The translations under genes were made by a program, and so were the position numbers. Below the pieces are notes generated by a model. That model searched no databases. It was not told where the DNA came from and saw only the letters and a program-made list of their open reading frames with translations. Shown here piece by piece: positions 33,979 through 42,671 of a stretch of 46,392 nt of DNA. Location of the stretch: contig CAJTFN010000026.1 of assembly GCA_910575815.1 (NCBI GenBank), positions 1-46,392 on the forward strand. Direction: 5' to 3'. Position 1 is the stretch's first letter. Each line of letters begins with the position of its first letter. The DNA comes from Oscillospiraceae bacterium. Its GTDB lineage: Bacteria > Bacillota > Clostridia > Oscillospirales > Oscillospiraceae.

Positions 33979-34386
33979 TCGCCGGGTTTTAAGCATAGGC
34001 TCCTGTGTATCCGGAAGTATTTTCGATCTACCCGGTTTTCTCAAGGCTGACCCGCCCGTTCGGCGAGAGGACGCTGCCAACCAGATTCTCTCCTCCATCG
34101 CCGTGGAGGAACTTAGCCAGAGCCTTATCCTCAATGCTGAGGGTAAGAAGATGCAATATATCCTCGGAACGCTGGCCGGCGGCGCATCGGGCGCTTCCAT
34201 GACGATTGTCCGGCTAAGCGATTCATTACCGCTATTTTCTCAAATAGATAAAAGGGCTTGGATGAACGGGGCCTCCCGCTGGTAAAACCGGTGAGAGACC
34301 TTGAAGCGTTTGATTCTCCCCTCGTGTGTTTCGGTGAGGGAACCATAACTCGCAAAAGGTTGACGAGATCTTATAAAGAGGCTCTT
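33979..34386. other. stretch without intact gene; possible small remnant
   Basis: In the plus frame about 34045-34215 reads [20 protein letters not shown] followed by [16 protein letters not shown], which resembles a short clostridial family of helical proteins with NAEGEKLQ motifs, but no start codon or RBS is present and the ends are unrelated. Nothing else is supported. Confidence 0.35.
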
Positions 34387-35310
34387 TTAGGATCTTGGAG
34401 AGCCGGTGGCTGGGACCAGCGGAGCGTCCTCCTTTTTGGGCGAAGGAAATATCCAGCGGGAGGACACGGTCTACTTGTACACCCGCTGGGCCTCGACCAC
34501 AGGTGGAGGCAGAATCAGCGTCCGGATTGATGTCTTGGTTTTAGGTTCCTGTATCAGCAGTTCCTCCTTAGTTCGATAAACCTGCCGTTCAATCCTCAGT
34601 TCTCCGGTCTTGAAATTCAGATCATCCCACTGGAGCGCTATCAGTTCCCCTACTCGAAGTCCGGTGGTAAGTTCCAGCAGGAACACCTCATAGTAACCCT
34701 CGTCCTTAGCTTGGATGAGCAGCTTTTAGTTCCTCTCGGGTAAGCAACTGCATCTCCTTCCGTCTGATGGGCGGGGCCTTGCATCCCTCGACTGGATTCT
34801 TTATGATCAATCGATCTGCTACAGCTTTTTCCAATGCCCTGCGGCATATGCTGTGGTAGTTGCGCACCATGTTGTCCGAGAGACCGCCGTCCTTGGACTC
34901 TCTATGCAGAGTACGTCCATTTTTCCTCACCCAGTTGAAGAACTGCTGAAAATCATTTGTTGTTAGCTTATTCAGAGGGACATTGCCCAGTTTCGGACGA
35001 ATGTGTAGCCGAATAAAGTCCGCGTAGGATCGTTGCGAACTGGGGCGGAGCATTGGTCTATTGTAGTTTTGTACCAGAACTCTACCCACTCACCGAAGGG
35101 CATATCCGCCCTGACCTTGACAGTGGTTGTTGGAGTTACTGCGTTTTTCAGAGCGTTTAGTTTCTCCACGCACTCTGCCTTGGTCTTAGCCAGCACATTT
35201 TTTGTCTTTGGCAGACCCTTGTCACCGTAGCCAATGACCACCCGGCCTTCCCAGAGTCCGTCCTTTCTCAAACATACGGTGCCCCCATCGCTTTTGCGCT
35301 TTCTTCCCAC
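34380..35310 (-). pseudogene. broken tyrosine recombinase
   Basis: Starting at ATG 35310 (MGRKRKSDGGTVCLRKDGLW), the integrase runs through three pieces: to about 35070, then in another frame VQNYNRPMLRPSSQRSYADF...LTREELK to about 34706, then LLIQAKDEGYYEVFLLELTT...GLRVGELIALQWDDLNF to a TAG at 34473-34471, after which SRWIFPSPKKEDAPL is still readable. Catalytic Arg is in GLRVGE; the HxxR, H and Tyr region is gone. Damage: one missing base near 35070, a frame change near 34710, a stop, and a 3' deletion. It is a dead element end. Confidence 0.8.
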
Positions 35311-35588
35311 GGTCTCAACTCCTCTCCGAAAATATCTGTCAGGAAATCCCCAATGCCATTAAGCTAACCCCAGAAAAAACCACCCCCCTCAGAATCGTGG
35401 GTAAGGTGGGCACAGTAAGAAAGCAGACCTAGGAAGCCGCTCCCGGCTTTCTGGGTCTGCCAACATTCCTGCGTTCCAGTCGTGACGGATGATGAGCCAA
35501 CACCACCGCCGCAAGGTCGCATGAAAACGCGAAAAAAGGACTTGCAGAATCTTCCGATATCATGTAGCATGTAGAATATTCCTTAGAG
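35311..35588. other. gap between integrase remnant and helicase fragment
   Basis: About 280 bp with no supported frame. Contains CCCACGATTCTGAGG-type hairpin-poor sequence and a CGGGAGC-rich segment (GGAAGCCGCTCCCGGCTTTC, 35427-35446). No recognised signal. Confidence 0.35.
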
Positions 35589-36485
35589 GCGCCCATCAGC
35601 AATTCTATGGTGGAACTTTATACCATGATGCGCTACCTCCAGTTCGACACACTGATGAAGAAAGGCCACCGCCATTTTGACAACTGGGCGGCGGACTTTG
35701 GCGAGAAGGTCACGGCCATGGAGTTAAAGCCGGAGGGCATGGGCTTCCGTGCTAAGACCAGATTTGCTAAATTCTATAATCTCCCGGAGCTTATCAACAT
35801 CTGGAAAGAGGCCGCTGATATTCAGACGGCGGATATGCTGAAGCTCCCTACCCCGGAGCCGGAGTATGTCACTGTCACCACGGAACCCAACAGGTTTCAG
35901 CAGAAGATGGTGGCGGAGCTGGGCGACCGGACGGAGGATGTACGCAACCGACTGGTGGAACCGTACGTTGACAATATGTTGCGGATCACCTCGGATGGCC
36001 GCAAGCTGGTTCTGGACCAGCGTTTGCAGAATCCCCTCCTGCCTGACGACCCGGACAGCAAGGTCAATGCCTGTGTCAAGAACGTCCTGGCCGAGTGGCG
36101 GGACAGCGCGGACATTCGGGGGCCCCAGCTTGTTTTCTGTGATCTCAGCACACCCAAAAACGATGGCAAGTTCAATGTCTATAACGATATTAAGGAGAAG
36201 CTGATCGCCCAGGGGATTCCCCCAGAGGAGATTGCCTTTATCCATGACGCCAACACCGAGGCGCAAAAGGCGGAGCTGTCCGCCAAGGTACGCCGGGGGC
36301 AGGTGCGCGTCCTGATCGGCAGCACCCAAAAGATGGGCGCTGGCACCAACGTCCAGGACCGCATTGTGGCCTCCCATGATCTCGACTGTCCTTGGCGTCC
36401 GGCTGATGATGGACGGACTTTGCGAACACATATCAAAGCGGAGGCACCTGTCAGGGTGTCTCCGCTTTTTCAAGGAAGGATGTAA
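35589..36485 (+). pseudogene. fragment of a giant SNF2-type helicase of a conjugative element
   Basis: The frame is open upstream of the first ATG (APISNSMVELYTMMRYLQFDTL), so it begins inside a larger protein. It then shows helicase C-terminal lobe features: LVFCDLSTPKNDGKFNVYND, a helix, ANTEAQKAELSAKVRRGQVRV, IGSTQKMGAGTNVQ (motif V) and DCPWRPAD, where the normal continuation LEQRxGRxxRQ should follow; instead the sequence jumps to an unrelated 25-codon tail that runs through a terminator hairpin. Parent proteins (2,000-3,000 aa, methylase/helicase) are typical of large clostridial conjugative elements. About 280 residues survive. Confidence 0.75.
36435..36470 (+). terminator. stem-loop at the end of the helicase fragment
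   Basis: AAAGCGGAG-GCACC / GGGTG-TCTCCGCTTTTT, T-run included. The fragment frame reads straight through it, showing that its last codons are not native coding sequence. Confidence 0.65.
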
Positions 36486-37095
36486 GAAGTTACTTTGTGT
36501 CGTTGGGGCATCTTGATTCGATACCTGTTGCGGGGCCTGTTATCGTCTGCAAAAATGCTATCTTAAAACTTTGTGCAATTTTTCAGAAAATAAAAGTTCG
36601 GTTTTGGGCCTTAAAAGTTGTGGTAGGGAGTTGAGGGTATTCCCTCGCCGCTCCTTGACAACTGGACACGCATTCGTCAAGTACATCAGTTCCGATGTGC
36701 GAAAGCATGAGCCACAGCAGCAAGATACGCCATGACCCCCGCCCTATCGGGCCGAGCGAGAACACCCGCTGCAAGCGTCGGTTTGCCCCCGGCATGGCGA
36801 TGACAGTCGGAATGACAATGGTACTCCCGCCCAGCCACAGTTTCAAACAATGGGGGCGACTCTGTCAGAACGGCAGTTGGGGTGAAATTCCCGTGAGGTG
36901 GTGCGGCACACCGCCGCTTGACGATTTCCCTTTGCAGGCCGGGGTGTCGGGGACAAATAGGCTTGCGATACATAGAAAATCCTATCTTCTGGCCTAATTT
37001 CAAGTTTCTTTATATCACAAATTTTTCAGAGTGTCCATTACACTTTGAAAGTAACATGATAGAGTACAGAAGAAACCAATATTTACTATTTGTTG
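36486..37095. other. 610-bp stretch without a supported gene
   Basis: A 100-codon plus-strand frame (36695-36997) exists but has no RBS and its composition does not look coding. The left half is GC-rich mobile-element-like DNA; from about 36995 the base composition changes abruptly to AT-rich, the beginning of the immunity-like array. Confidence 0.4.
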
Positions 37096-37124
37096 TTGAT
37101 TTGTTCATATCCCTGTGCTATGCT
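37096..37124 (+). promoter_or_regulatory. promoter of the immunity-like array
   Basis: TTGATT (37096-37101), 17-bp spacer, TATGCT (37119-37124) with TGTGC before it (extended -10 TGTGCTATGCT). The start codon of the first gene is 35 bp on. The same TGTGCTAT-CT shape occurs before the SMI1/KNR4 gene at 45001. Confidence 0.6.
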
Positions 37125-37158
37125 TTCAATGAACATAGGGCAACAATGGAGGTTACTT

Positions 37159-37503
37159 ATGAGCGTTATACCAGTTGACCCAGAGCAGTTTTCCGAGTTT
37201 ATAGATAAATCCAAAATCTTTGATACGGCAAGACAACTCATGACAAGGTATCTCATGAATTGGTATAATGATGATGTTGAAACATTTGTAGAAAATATGC
37301 GGGCTGATTTGTCTACCTTATTGGAGCATTACCACTTTCGTAATGAATTTGTTTCCATTACTAAAAATTTTAACTTTGACCCACCAATGGATACTGTTTC
37401 CTGTACCATTTACATCTCTGACGAGGATGATGATTGTTGCACTCGGTACACAGCAGTTTTTGACGATCACCTAAAGCTAATAGATGACTACATGAAGGGA
37501 TAG
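37159..37503 (+). CDS. small acidic protein, probable immunity-type, first of array
   Basis: 114 aa; ATG 37159 with GGAGG, preferred to upstream frame starts that lack a RBS. Acidic, no membrane segment, no recognised domain; notable are MNWYNDDVETFVENMRAD, a central LLEHYHFRNEF and the end YISDEDDDCCTRYTAVFDDH. Composition is AT-rich relative to flanking DNA. It stands at the head of a run of small same-strand genes with individual RBSs, which is the main reason to suspect an immunity protein. Confidence 0.6.
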   Translation: MSVIPVDPEQFSEFIDKSKIFDTARQLMTRYLMNWYNDDVETFVENMRADLSTLLEHYHFRNEFVSITKNFNFDPPMDTVSCTIYISDEDDDCCTRYTAVFDDHLKLIDDYMKG

Positions 37504-37509
37504 TTAGAC

Positions 37510-37761
37510 ATGAGCATACCTTTGGCAGATGTTTTCCTTTTATGGCATACCCATGACTTGACCGATGATTGTGGAACGCACGAGGAAGTAAAATTGATTG
37601 GCGTTTTTTCCTCTGAGGAAAAAGCAAGTGAAGCGATGGAGCAGTTGAAGGACAAGGAAGGATTTCGGGATTTTCCGATAAGCTGTTTTGAAATAGCAAA
37701 GATGAAAATCGACCGGACAAGCTGGGTAGATGGATTTTTTGCCGCTCACTATCCAGAATAG
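37510..37761 (+). CDS. DUF7336-like small protein
   Basis: 83 aa, ATG 37510, 6 bp after the previous stop. The line VFLLWHTHDL, KLIGVFSSEEKASEAMEQLK, GFRDFPISCFEI and a W-D-GF end fit the small DUF7336-type proteins that recur beside SMI1/KNR4 and other immunity genes. Soluble, acidic. Immunity role is inferred from that company; no partner toxin is present here. Confidence 0.6.
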   Translation: MSIPLADVFLLWHTHDLTDDCGTHEEVKLIGVFSSEEKASEAMEQLKDKEGFRDFPISCFEIAKMKIDRTSWVDGFFAAHYPE

Positions 37762-37792
37762 TATGACAATCATTGAGAAGGGATGACACAGG

Positions 37793-38395
37793 ATGGAATT
37801 ACGCCCTGACCAGATGTACAAGGTATTTGAAAATTTAGGATTTACGGATTTTGCTTTACGGGATTATGGTGATGAATTAGGAAAACTTCTTTCCTCGGCT
37901 GCTGAGGATAATGCAAAGACGTATGTGGTTGATGTGGTTCCCGGCGGACTTGAAGCTGGATTGAATGATGGCATTGCCCTGATGGAGAAACACTATTATC
38001 AGCCAGCCAGGTATGAAAAGCTGCGTGAAAAATGGAACGAAATCACAATCCTGTTTTTGTGTTACTATCCGCTGAAAAGCGTTTTTGTTGCTGGTATGGC
38101 ATTGCCGAGTGACGAGGGCTTTCTGGAGAAAACACCCAATCAAAATGGCTATATTCTTGAATTTAACCTGGACGCCATCATTGATATGGATGATTTTATC
38201 GGTCGTGCCCTTGAAAAGACCTGTGGCAACATGACCTTTTGGTTTCAATCTCTCAAAATGGCGTTTCATTATTTTCAGGATGATGTGTATTTTATCGTCA
38301 GCCTAAAAGAACATACCGTGGAAAATGCCACAGCGATTGAACTGCTTGAAAAACTTGTTTCGGCGCAGGGCTTATTCCTGTTACAATCACGATAG
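37793..38395 (+). CDS. unknown 200-aa protein of the immunity-like array
   Basis: 200 aa, ATG 37793 (AGAAGGGATGACACAGG upstream). No family recognised. N-terminal helix with QMYKVFENLGF, a middle hydrophobic strand ITILFLCYYPLKSVFVAGMAL, and a C-terminal YFQDDVYFIVSL-ending sheet; probably alpha/beta and cytoplasmic. AT-rich with many A/T third bases. Position in the array is the only hint to function. Confidence 0.6.
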   Translation: MELRPDQMYKVFENLGFTDFALRDYGDELGKLLSSAAEDNAKTYVVDVVPGGLEAGLNDGIALMEKHYYQPARYEKLREKWNEITILFLCYYPLKSVFVAGMALPSDEGFLEKTPNQNGYILEFNLDAIIDMDDFIGRALEKTCGNMTFWFQSLKMAFHYFQDDVYFIVSLKEHTVENATAIELLEKLVSAQGLFLLQSR

Positions 38396-38405
38396 GAGCG
38401 TGTAT

Positions 38406-38636
38406 ATGTTTATTTACAAACTGGGGAATTGGACAGTGGTATTTCCACAAAAATATAGGATTGTTTGTGATGGGACTACCGCAGTTGTGATTGATGATGA
38501 CCGAACAGCTTTGGTACTACTCAGTCTCACAGAAAACGGAAACATCCGTATCGAGAGAACCTATTACGCTATGATTTGCGAGATTGACGCTATGGAACAA
38601 AAAGTCGTTTTTCAGATGACCGAGGAAATTGGTTAA
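38406..38636 (+). CDS. small beta-rich protein of the array
   Basis: 76 aa from ATG 38406 with TAGGAGCG upstream; an upstream frame extension would overlap the previous gene. Alternating hydrophobic strands (WTVVFPQKYRIVCDGTTAVVIDDD) suggest a compact beta fold. 10 bp after the previous stop. No recognised family. Confidence 0.55.
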   Translation: MFIYKLGNWTVVFPQKYRIVCDGTTAVVIDDDRTALVLLSLTENGNIRIERTYYAMICEIDAMEQKVVFQMTEEIG

Positions 38637-38641
38637 GGACG

Positions 38642-39193
38642 ATGACAAGAATGGTTAAAGAGTTTGAAATCCAAGGACGCATTTGCAATCTTCCGCCGGA
38701 GATGATCAAGGAAGAATTTTGGCATACAGTGATAGGCTTCATTGAAGAAAACGGCTGGTCATTTGGCGGCGGTCTGGAGATGGAGAAAATCTCCGGGTGC
38801 ATTTCTGACACTTCGCCCGATATGACCGTAGAGGAATTTGAAAAAACTTTCCTCGGATTTGTTGAGCGTAATGGCTGGTCATTTGAAGGAAGTATTAAAA
38901 TTTACGAGCCGGAAGTGGCAGAAGAAGAATTTCAATATTCATTTTCAGAGATGCTTGATGATTTGAAAGTAGGCAGAGAAATTGAATTTGAGTATAACGG
39001 AAAGCTGTATGGCATTTTCAACGGTGAAGGGAACTGGTTCTTTTTTGCTGACAATCGTGATGAAATGTTATGTCAGTTTGAGGAAACAGACATACTCCTT
39101 GAAAAAGTTAAAAACCTATCCATTCAAGGTACAGCTCTTGCGGACATCTTCGACAAGAAATTATATTCTCAAAACACATTGAGCATTTTTTAA
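38642..39193 (+). CDS. unknown protein with internal 40-residue duplication
   Basis: 183 aa, ATG 38642 with AAGGACG, 5 bp after the previous stop. Two similar segments follow each other: ending FIEENGWSFGGGLE (about 30-46) and FVERNGWSFEGSIK (about 70-86), each preceded by an EEF helix. The C-terminal 90 residues carry REIEFEYNGKLYGIF and NWFFFADN, with the acidic EETDILLEKV end seen in several small immunity-type families. Soluble. No recognised name. Confidence 0.6.
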   Translation: MTRMVKEFEIQGRICNLPPEMIKEEFWHTVIGFIEENGWSFGGGLEMEKISGCISDTSPDMTVEEFEKTFLGFVERNGWSFEGSIKIYEPEVAEEEFQYSFSEMLDDLKVGREIEFEYNGKLYGIFNGEGNWFFFADNRDEMLCQFEETDILLEKVKNLSIQGTALADIFDKKLYSQNTLSIF

Positions 39194-39218
39194 CCTTTAT
39201 CAAAAAAGGATGGTCGCC

Positions 39219-39817
39219 ATGAGCGCAATCATCTATATAGCGTCAGATTATCCCTTAACAAAAGTCCCCAATCCTCACCTTAAAACTTTATCGGTCAATG
39301 AAGCGTTGGCGATTGGCATGGAAGATATTCCAAAGCAGTTTTTAAAACCTGGATTTGACCGCAATAAGCCTGATGTGCTTTTATGGTCGGATATTATTGA
39401 TACGCAAAGCCAGCTTGACGATGATTTTTCAATTTGGCCGCTTGATAGTTCCACGGAAGATATTTATACGGAGAAGCCGTATCGAGTTTACTTGGAGTGA
39501 GACTATACAAAAGGCAGGGCAGAAAAGGTCATTCAATATATCCGGGAACACTTGGAGCATACGTCCGAAGTAGAGATTTGGCACGTTTGGGTGGGGGATG
39601 GTGTTCTCCCAAAAATCAGGAATTGCACAATCGCTCTTGACGAATTTACTTCTGACGATTTGGAAGAATTATCGGATTTGGAGGTTTGGCGGGAGCAGAT
39701 TACCCATTATTGCTTCACGATCAGAGCAAGTGGACACATTATGGTATCTACACACAGAACCATGTGATTGACGTTATTTCTCATTGTCCGCCGGATGTGT
39801 TGTGCCATACGAAATAA
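39219..39817 (+). pseudogene. immunity-like gene broken by TGA and a frame loss
   Basis: ATG 39219 (AAAAGGA upstream) opens IIYIASDYPLTKVPNPHL and runs to a TGA at 39498-39500, standing where Trp would be natural (YLE-W-DYTKGRAEKVIQYI); the same frame continues to 39767. Near 39714 one base seems missing, since the -1 frame gives HDQSKWTHYGIYTQNHVIDV and a stop at 39817. The full product would be about 200 aa. The family recurs in Firmicutes beside SMI1 genes (recollection). Inactive unless TGA is read through and sequence error explains the frame loss. Confidence 0.6.
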
Positions 39818-39830
39818 GAGTAATTCTATC

Positions 39831-39868
39831 AAGACCGCTTTACTTTCGTAAGTAGGGCGGTCTTTTTT
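39831..39868 (+). terminator. terminator of the immunity-like array
   Basis: AAGACCGC-TTTACTT / AAGTAGGGCGGTCTT (two G-T pairs) with a TCG loop and six T's. It closes the AT-rich array; GC-rich mobile DNA starts right after. Confidence 0.85.
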
Positions 39869-39903
39869 GTCCTCAAATTCAAAATGCAAGGAGTGAACCA
39901 CAC

Positions 39904-40887
39904 ATGGCAGAAATCGAAATCACAAAGGCCAGCGAGGTCAAGGTACGGGAGATCGAATGGCTGTGGTATCCCTACATCCCCTTTGGCAAGATAACGGTGG
40001 TGCAAGGGGACGCCGGGGACGGCAAAAGCACCTTTGTCCTCAACCTCGCCGCCATGCTGAGCCGGGGCCAGCCCATGCCCTTTACGGACGGCACAGGCCA
40101 GCCCCCCATCAACATCATCTACCAATCCAGCGAGGACGACGCCGATAATACCATCGTCCCCCGGTTCATCAGCGCCGGGGGCGACCCGGAGCGTCTGCTG
40201 TTCATCAGCGAGAGGGAGCGGTATCTCTCCTTTTCCGATGAACGGCTGACACAGGCCGTCAGGCAGACCGGCGCAAGGCTCGTTGTCCTCGACCCCCTCT
40301 CCGCCTACATCGGGGAGGAAACAGGTATCAACGCCGCCAACGAGGTACGTCGGCAGTTCCGCCCCCTCATTGAGATCGCCAGGGAGCAGCGGTGCGCCGT
40401 CCTCATCGTCCACCACATGAATAAGGCTATCGGTCAAAAGGCCATCAACCGGGCTGTCGGCTACGTGGACATTGTGGGTGCTGCCCGGAGCGTTCTGCTG
40501 GTGGCCCGGACAGACCGGGAACACCCGGACGAGCGTATTATGGCTCAGGTGAAGTGTAACGTGGGGCCTACCGGCAGCGCCATCATCTTTTCAGTGGGAA
40601 GGGGCGCTGTCCAGTGGATAGAGGAAACCGTCAGGACAGCGGATGAAGTGCTGGGCAATGTGTTCGCCAACCTGGGCAGACCCGACACCCAAATGCAGCA
40701 GGCCAAGGAGGTAATAAGTCAGCTTCTCTCGGACGGGCCGAAGCCCCAGCGGGAAATCATGGAGCGATTGAGGACGGCGGGCGTTGGGGAGAGTACGGCA
40801 AAAAAGGCCAAGCAGCTCATGGGCGTCCGCTCCGTCAAGGCGGGTGCTGTATGGCTGTGGTCGATGACGGATGGGGACAGTCTATGA
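39904..40887 (+). CDS. RepA-like RecA-fold ATPase
   Basis: 327 aa, ATG 39904 after GGAGTGAACC. AAA_25/RepA family: Walker A GDAGDGKST (about 35-43), Walker B LVVLDPLS (about 125-132), a VIVHHMNK motif and a C-terminal winged-helix-like region (about 260-320). Hexameric RepA-type helicases load at plasmid or element origins. It precedes the candidate oriT and a MobV relaxase remnant, so it belonged to a small plasmid-like or mobilizable unit. Unlike the copy at 21726 its Walker A is intact. Confidence 0.85.
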   Translation: MAEIEITKASEVKVREIEWLWYPYIPFGKITVVQGDAGDGKSTFVLNLAAMLSRGQPMPFTDGTGQPPINIIYQSSEDDADNTIVPRFISAGGDPERLLFISERERYLSFSDERLTQAVRQTGARLVVLDPLSAYIGEETGINAANEVRRQFRPLIEIAREQRCAVLIVHHMNKAIGQKAINRAVGYVDIVGAARSVLLVARTDREHPDERIMAQVKCNVGPTGSAIIFSVGRGAVQWIEETVRTADEVLGNVFANLGRPDTQMQQAKEVISQLLSDGPKPQREIMERLRTAGVGESTAKKAKQLMGVRSVKAGAVWLWSMTDGDSL

Positions 40888-40939
40888 CGCCGCCCGGAAG
40901 GGAGTCCAGAGGGAAGCCCTCTGGCCCACCACCTTGCTT

Positions 40940-40969
40940 GCAAGGTGTAGTGGGTTACACAACACTTGC
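40940..40969. other. candidate oriT of MobV type
   Basis: GCAAGgTGTA-gtgggt-TACAcaacaCTTGC: an interrupted palindrome containing TAGTGGGTTA, close in form to MOBV nick regions (TAGTG-G/TTA type). It lies between repA and the mobV remnant, the usual site. The nick is inferred by analogy with pMV158-like oriTs. Confidence 0.5.
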
Positions 40970-41213
40970 GCCTGGGGCGGCGATTGTGCTGCGAGCCGGG
41001 GCGAGTGGCACAACCACCGCCAGATATCGTTATGCTTTGTAAGCGGAGAGCGAACAAAGCATGGCGGTATCTTTTTGCGGGCGTAAATGTTGTGTACCTG
41101 ACCCCGCCCGGTCTTGAACACGTCCGTTCCAAACACAGACGGAGAGATGGGAGATACCGCCCGCTTCTACGGGACAATGTGACTTCTTACATCCTTCCTC
41201 AAAGGAGGTCGCT

Positions 41214-41631
41214 ATGGCAAATTACGCAATCATGCGGATCGAAAAACGAAAGCTGCCCTCGGTGGGGCGTATCAACAAACACCACGAACGGCAGAAAGAG
41301 GAATACAAGAGCAACCCCGACATTGACCGGGAGCGCACCGGCCTGAATTACCACATCATCCAGCCCCCAGGCCCCTACGCTGGCCCGCATTGAGCAGACC
41401 GGGGCACGGCGGCGCAAGGACAGCGTGGTGCTTCAGGACTGCTTTGTGGGCGGCACTCCTGACTGGCTGAAGGAAAAGAGCCGGGAGGAACAGCGGGCGT
41501 ATTTCAGCCACGCCTACCGATTCTTCGAGGACAATTTTGGGAAAGAGAATATCATCTCCGCCGTGGTGCATATGGACGAGGCTACTCCCCATATGCACCT
41601 TTGCTTTGTCCCTATCACCCCTAAACCGTGA
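41214..41631 (+). pseudogene. truncated MobV (Pre/Mob) relaxase
   Basis: ATG 41214 with AAAGGAGG opens MANYAIMRIEKRKLPSVGRI and ...GLNYHIIQPPG, the N-terminal MobV motifs, but the frame ends at 41394 near a frame change; frame 1 then continues LARIEQTGARRRKDSVVLQD and DWLKEKSREEQRAYFSHAY to HMDEATPHMHLCFVPIT, the HxDExxPHxH metal motif. The gene then ends abruptly at a junction to VirB4 sequence (41628), missing the C-terminal two thirds. Cannot act as a relaxase. Confidence 0.75.
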
Positions 41632-41795
41632 TTGACCGCTGTGTGCGGCTGGTGTACCGGGAGCTTGCGCTGGGGCTGGAGGGCGCGAAAATGCCTTTAC
41701 TCCAGGACTTGTACGAGGAGCTCTTGAAACAGCCGGAGCCGGAGGCGAAACGTGTGGCGACTGCGCTGGAGCTCTATTGTACGGGCTCCCTTACT
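41628..41795 (+). pseudogene. VirB4 fragment, copy 1
   Basis: About 55 codons: VIDRCVRLVYREL...MPLLQDLYEELLKQPEPEA...ALELYCTGSL. It aligns with 44050-44220 of the minus-strand copy (VIDRAVRNVYR...LYEELLQQPEPEARRVASALELYCTGSL). The frame runs directly into the membrane protein below, so one open frame spans both, but only the second half has its own start. Confidence 0.7.
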
Positions 41796-42272
41796 ATGAT
41801 AAGTGGAATAATTTTTATTTTAATTCTTGTGGGTGGTGTAGCACTCATCGTTTGGTATCTGAAATCATTTTACGCCGAGCGTGCGAACCGAGAAAAAAAG
41901 GCAGAAGAACATCGCATCAAACATGGCGGAGAATGTATTTTGGAATGGAGCGGAAACTTGGCAAGCGGCGCCCCGGATGCGGAGTTTGGGAAATTAGTTG
42001 TAGAGGTTCCGAAAAAGCGTGGAGACGGTGCGGCACGTTTTTATGAAAAAGGGCTGGTACTGGAAAAAAAGCGATTGCCCTATTCAGAAATTAAAGATGT
42101 ACTATTGGTAGCCGCTACACCGGGCCCAAAATTCACTTTGAAACAAGCGGCAAGGGACATGGGCGTTTTGTGGATATATCCCAAAAAAGGGGCTACGATA
42201 GGGCTACGCGAAATGAATTATCAGTTTGATAACGCAATTATGGAGAAAATCAAACAAGGGCTCGGCTTTTAA
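41796..42272 (+). CDS. membrane-anchored protein of unknown function, immunity-like context
   Basis: 158 aa if it starts at ATG 41796, right where the VirB4 sequence stops; no good Shine-Dalgarno is visible, so expression may depend on the fused upstream frame. One N-terminal transmembrane helix (GIIFILILVGGVALIVWYL), a basic stretch, and a soluble domain of about 115 residues with AEFGKLVVEVPKKRGDGAAR and a PYSEIKDVLLV strand, like PH-type or DUF-immunity folds, not identifiable further. AT-rich compared with the flanks. Perhaps a gene that invaded VirB4. Confidence 0.55.
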   Translation: MISGIIFILILVGGVALIVWYLKSFYAERANREKKAEEHRIKHGGECILEWSGNLASGAPDAEFGKLVVEVPKKRGDGAARFYEKGLVLEKKRLPYSEIKDVLLVAATPGPKFTLKQAARDMGVLWIYPKKGATIGLREMNYQFDNAIMEKIKQGLGF

Positions 42273-42375
42273 GTAAAACATATCATAGTTCAACAGCCGC
42301 CAACGGAAACGGCATATAAAAAAACCGTTGGATGGGCGGCTGTCTATTAACGCGCTCCAAACGAAAACGAACACC

Positions 42376-42419
42376 AAACGGCGGTTTTGAAACAACGGAT
42401 TTCAAGACCGCCGTTTTTT
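42376..42419 (+). terminator. terminator
   Basis: AAACGGCGGTTTTGAAA / TTTCAAGACCGCCGTTT with one G-T pair, 7-nt loop and T-run. Confidence 0.8.
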
Positions 42420-42567
42420 ATTGACGCGGCGGCAAAAGGAGGTTACGCCGTGTCTTTTTATATTGTTCGCCCCCCGGATTTGTCAAAAAAAGCCCAGGCC
42501 CCGGACAAGGATATTTTGTCCTGCGATGCGAAATATGTCAAAATATAGGTTATAGCTTTGCTTTGTG

Positions 42568-42602
42568 CGCTTGCGTGGTATTTTGCCGCGCAAGCGTTTT
42601 TT
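42568..42602 (+). terminator. terminator or attenuator in the sigma-gene leader
   Basis: CGCTTGCG / CGCAAGCG stem with a 13-nt loop followed by TTTTTT. Placed 125 bp before the sigma-like gene, in the same direction. Confidence 0.7.
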
Positions 42603-42616
42603 GTTTACCCGGCTTT

Positions 42617-42631
42617 GGGACAAACAGTCCC
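42617..42631. repeat. 15-bp palindrome, copy 1
   Basis: GGGACAAACAGTCCC, followed by AAGG. Copies 2 and 3 (43473, 43870) share GACAAA and GTCCC and the following AGG. Confidence 0.65.
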
Positions 42632-42671
42632 AAGGTACGGGGCGGCTCCCCCGGGTGTCGCTCCCCGCCGC

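Noticed and set aside
11841..34473. Three in-frame TAG codons (11841, 21151, 34471) with sensible coding on both sides, suggesting amber read-through or recoding
   Set aside because: TAG also ends intact genes here (relaxase at 24325, SMI1 gene at 45649, brnA at 46199), and each affected gene has other damage or is a remnant. Single C-to-T or similar changes in decaying genes explain them better.
36695..36997. A 100-codon plus-strand frame between helicase fragment and immunity-like array
   Set aside because: No RBS, no recognisable domain, composition not coding-like.
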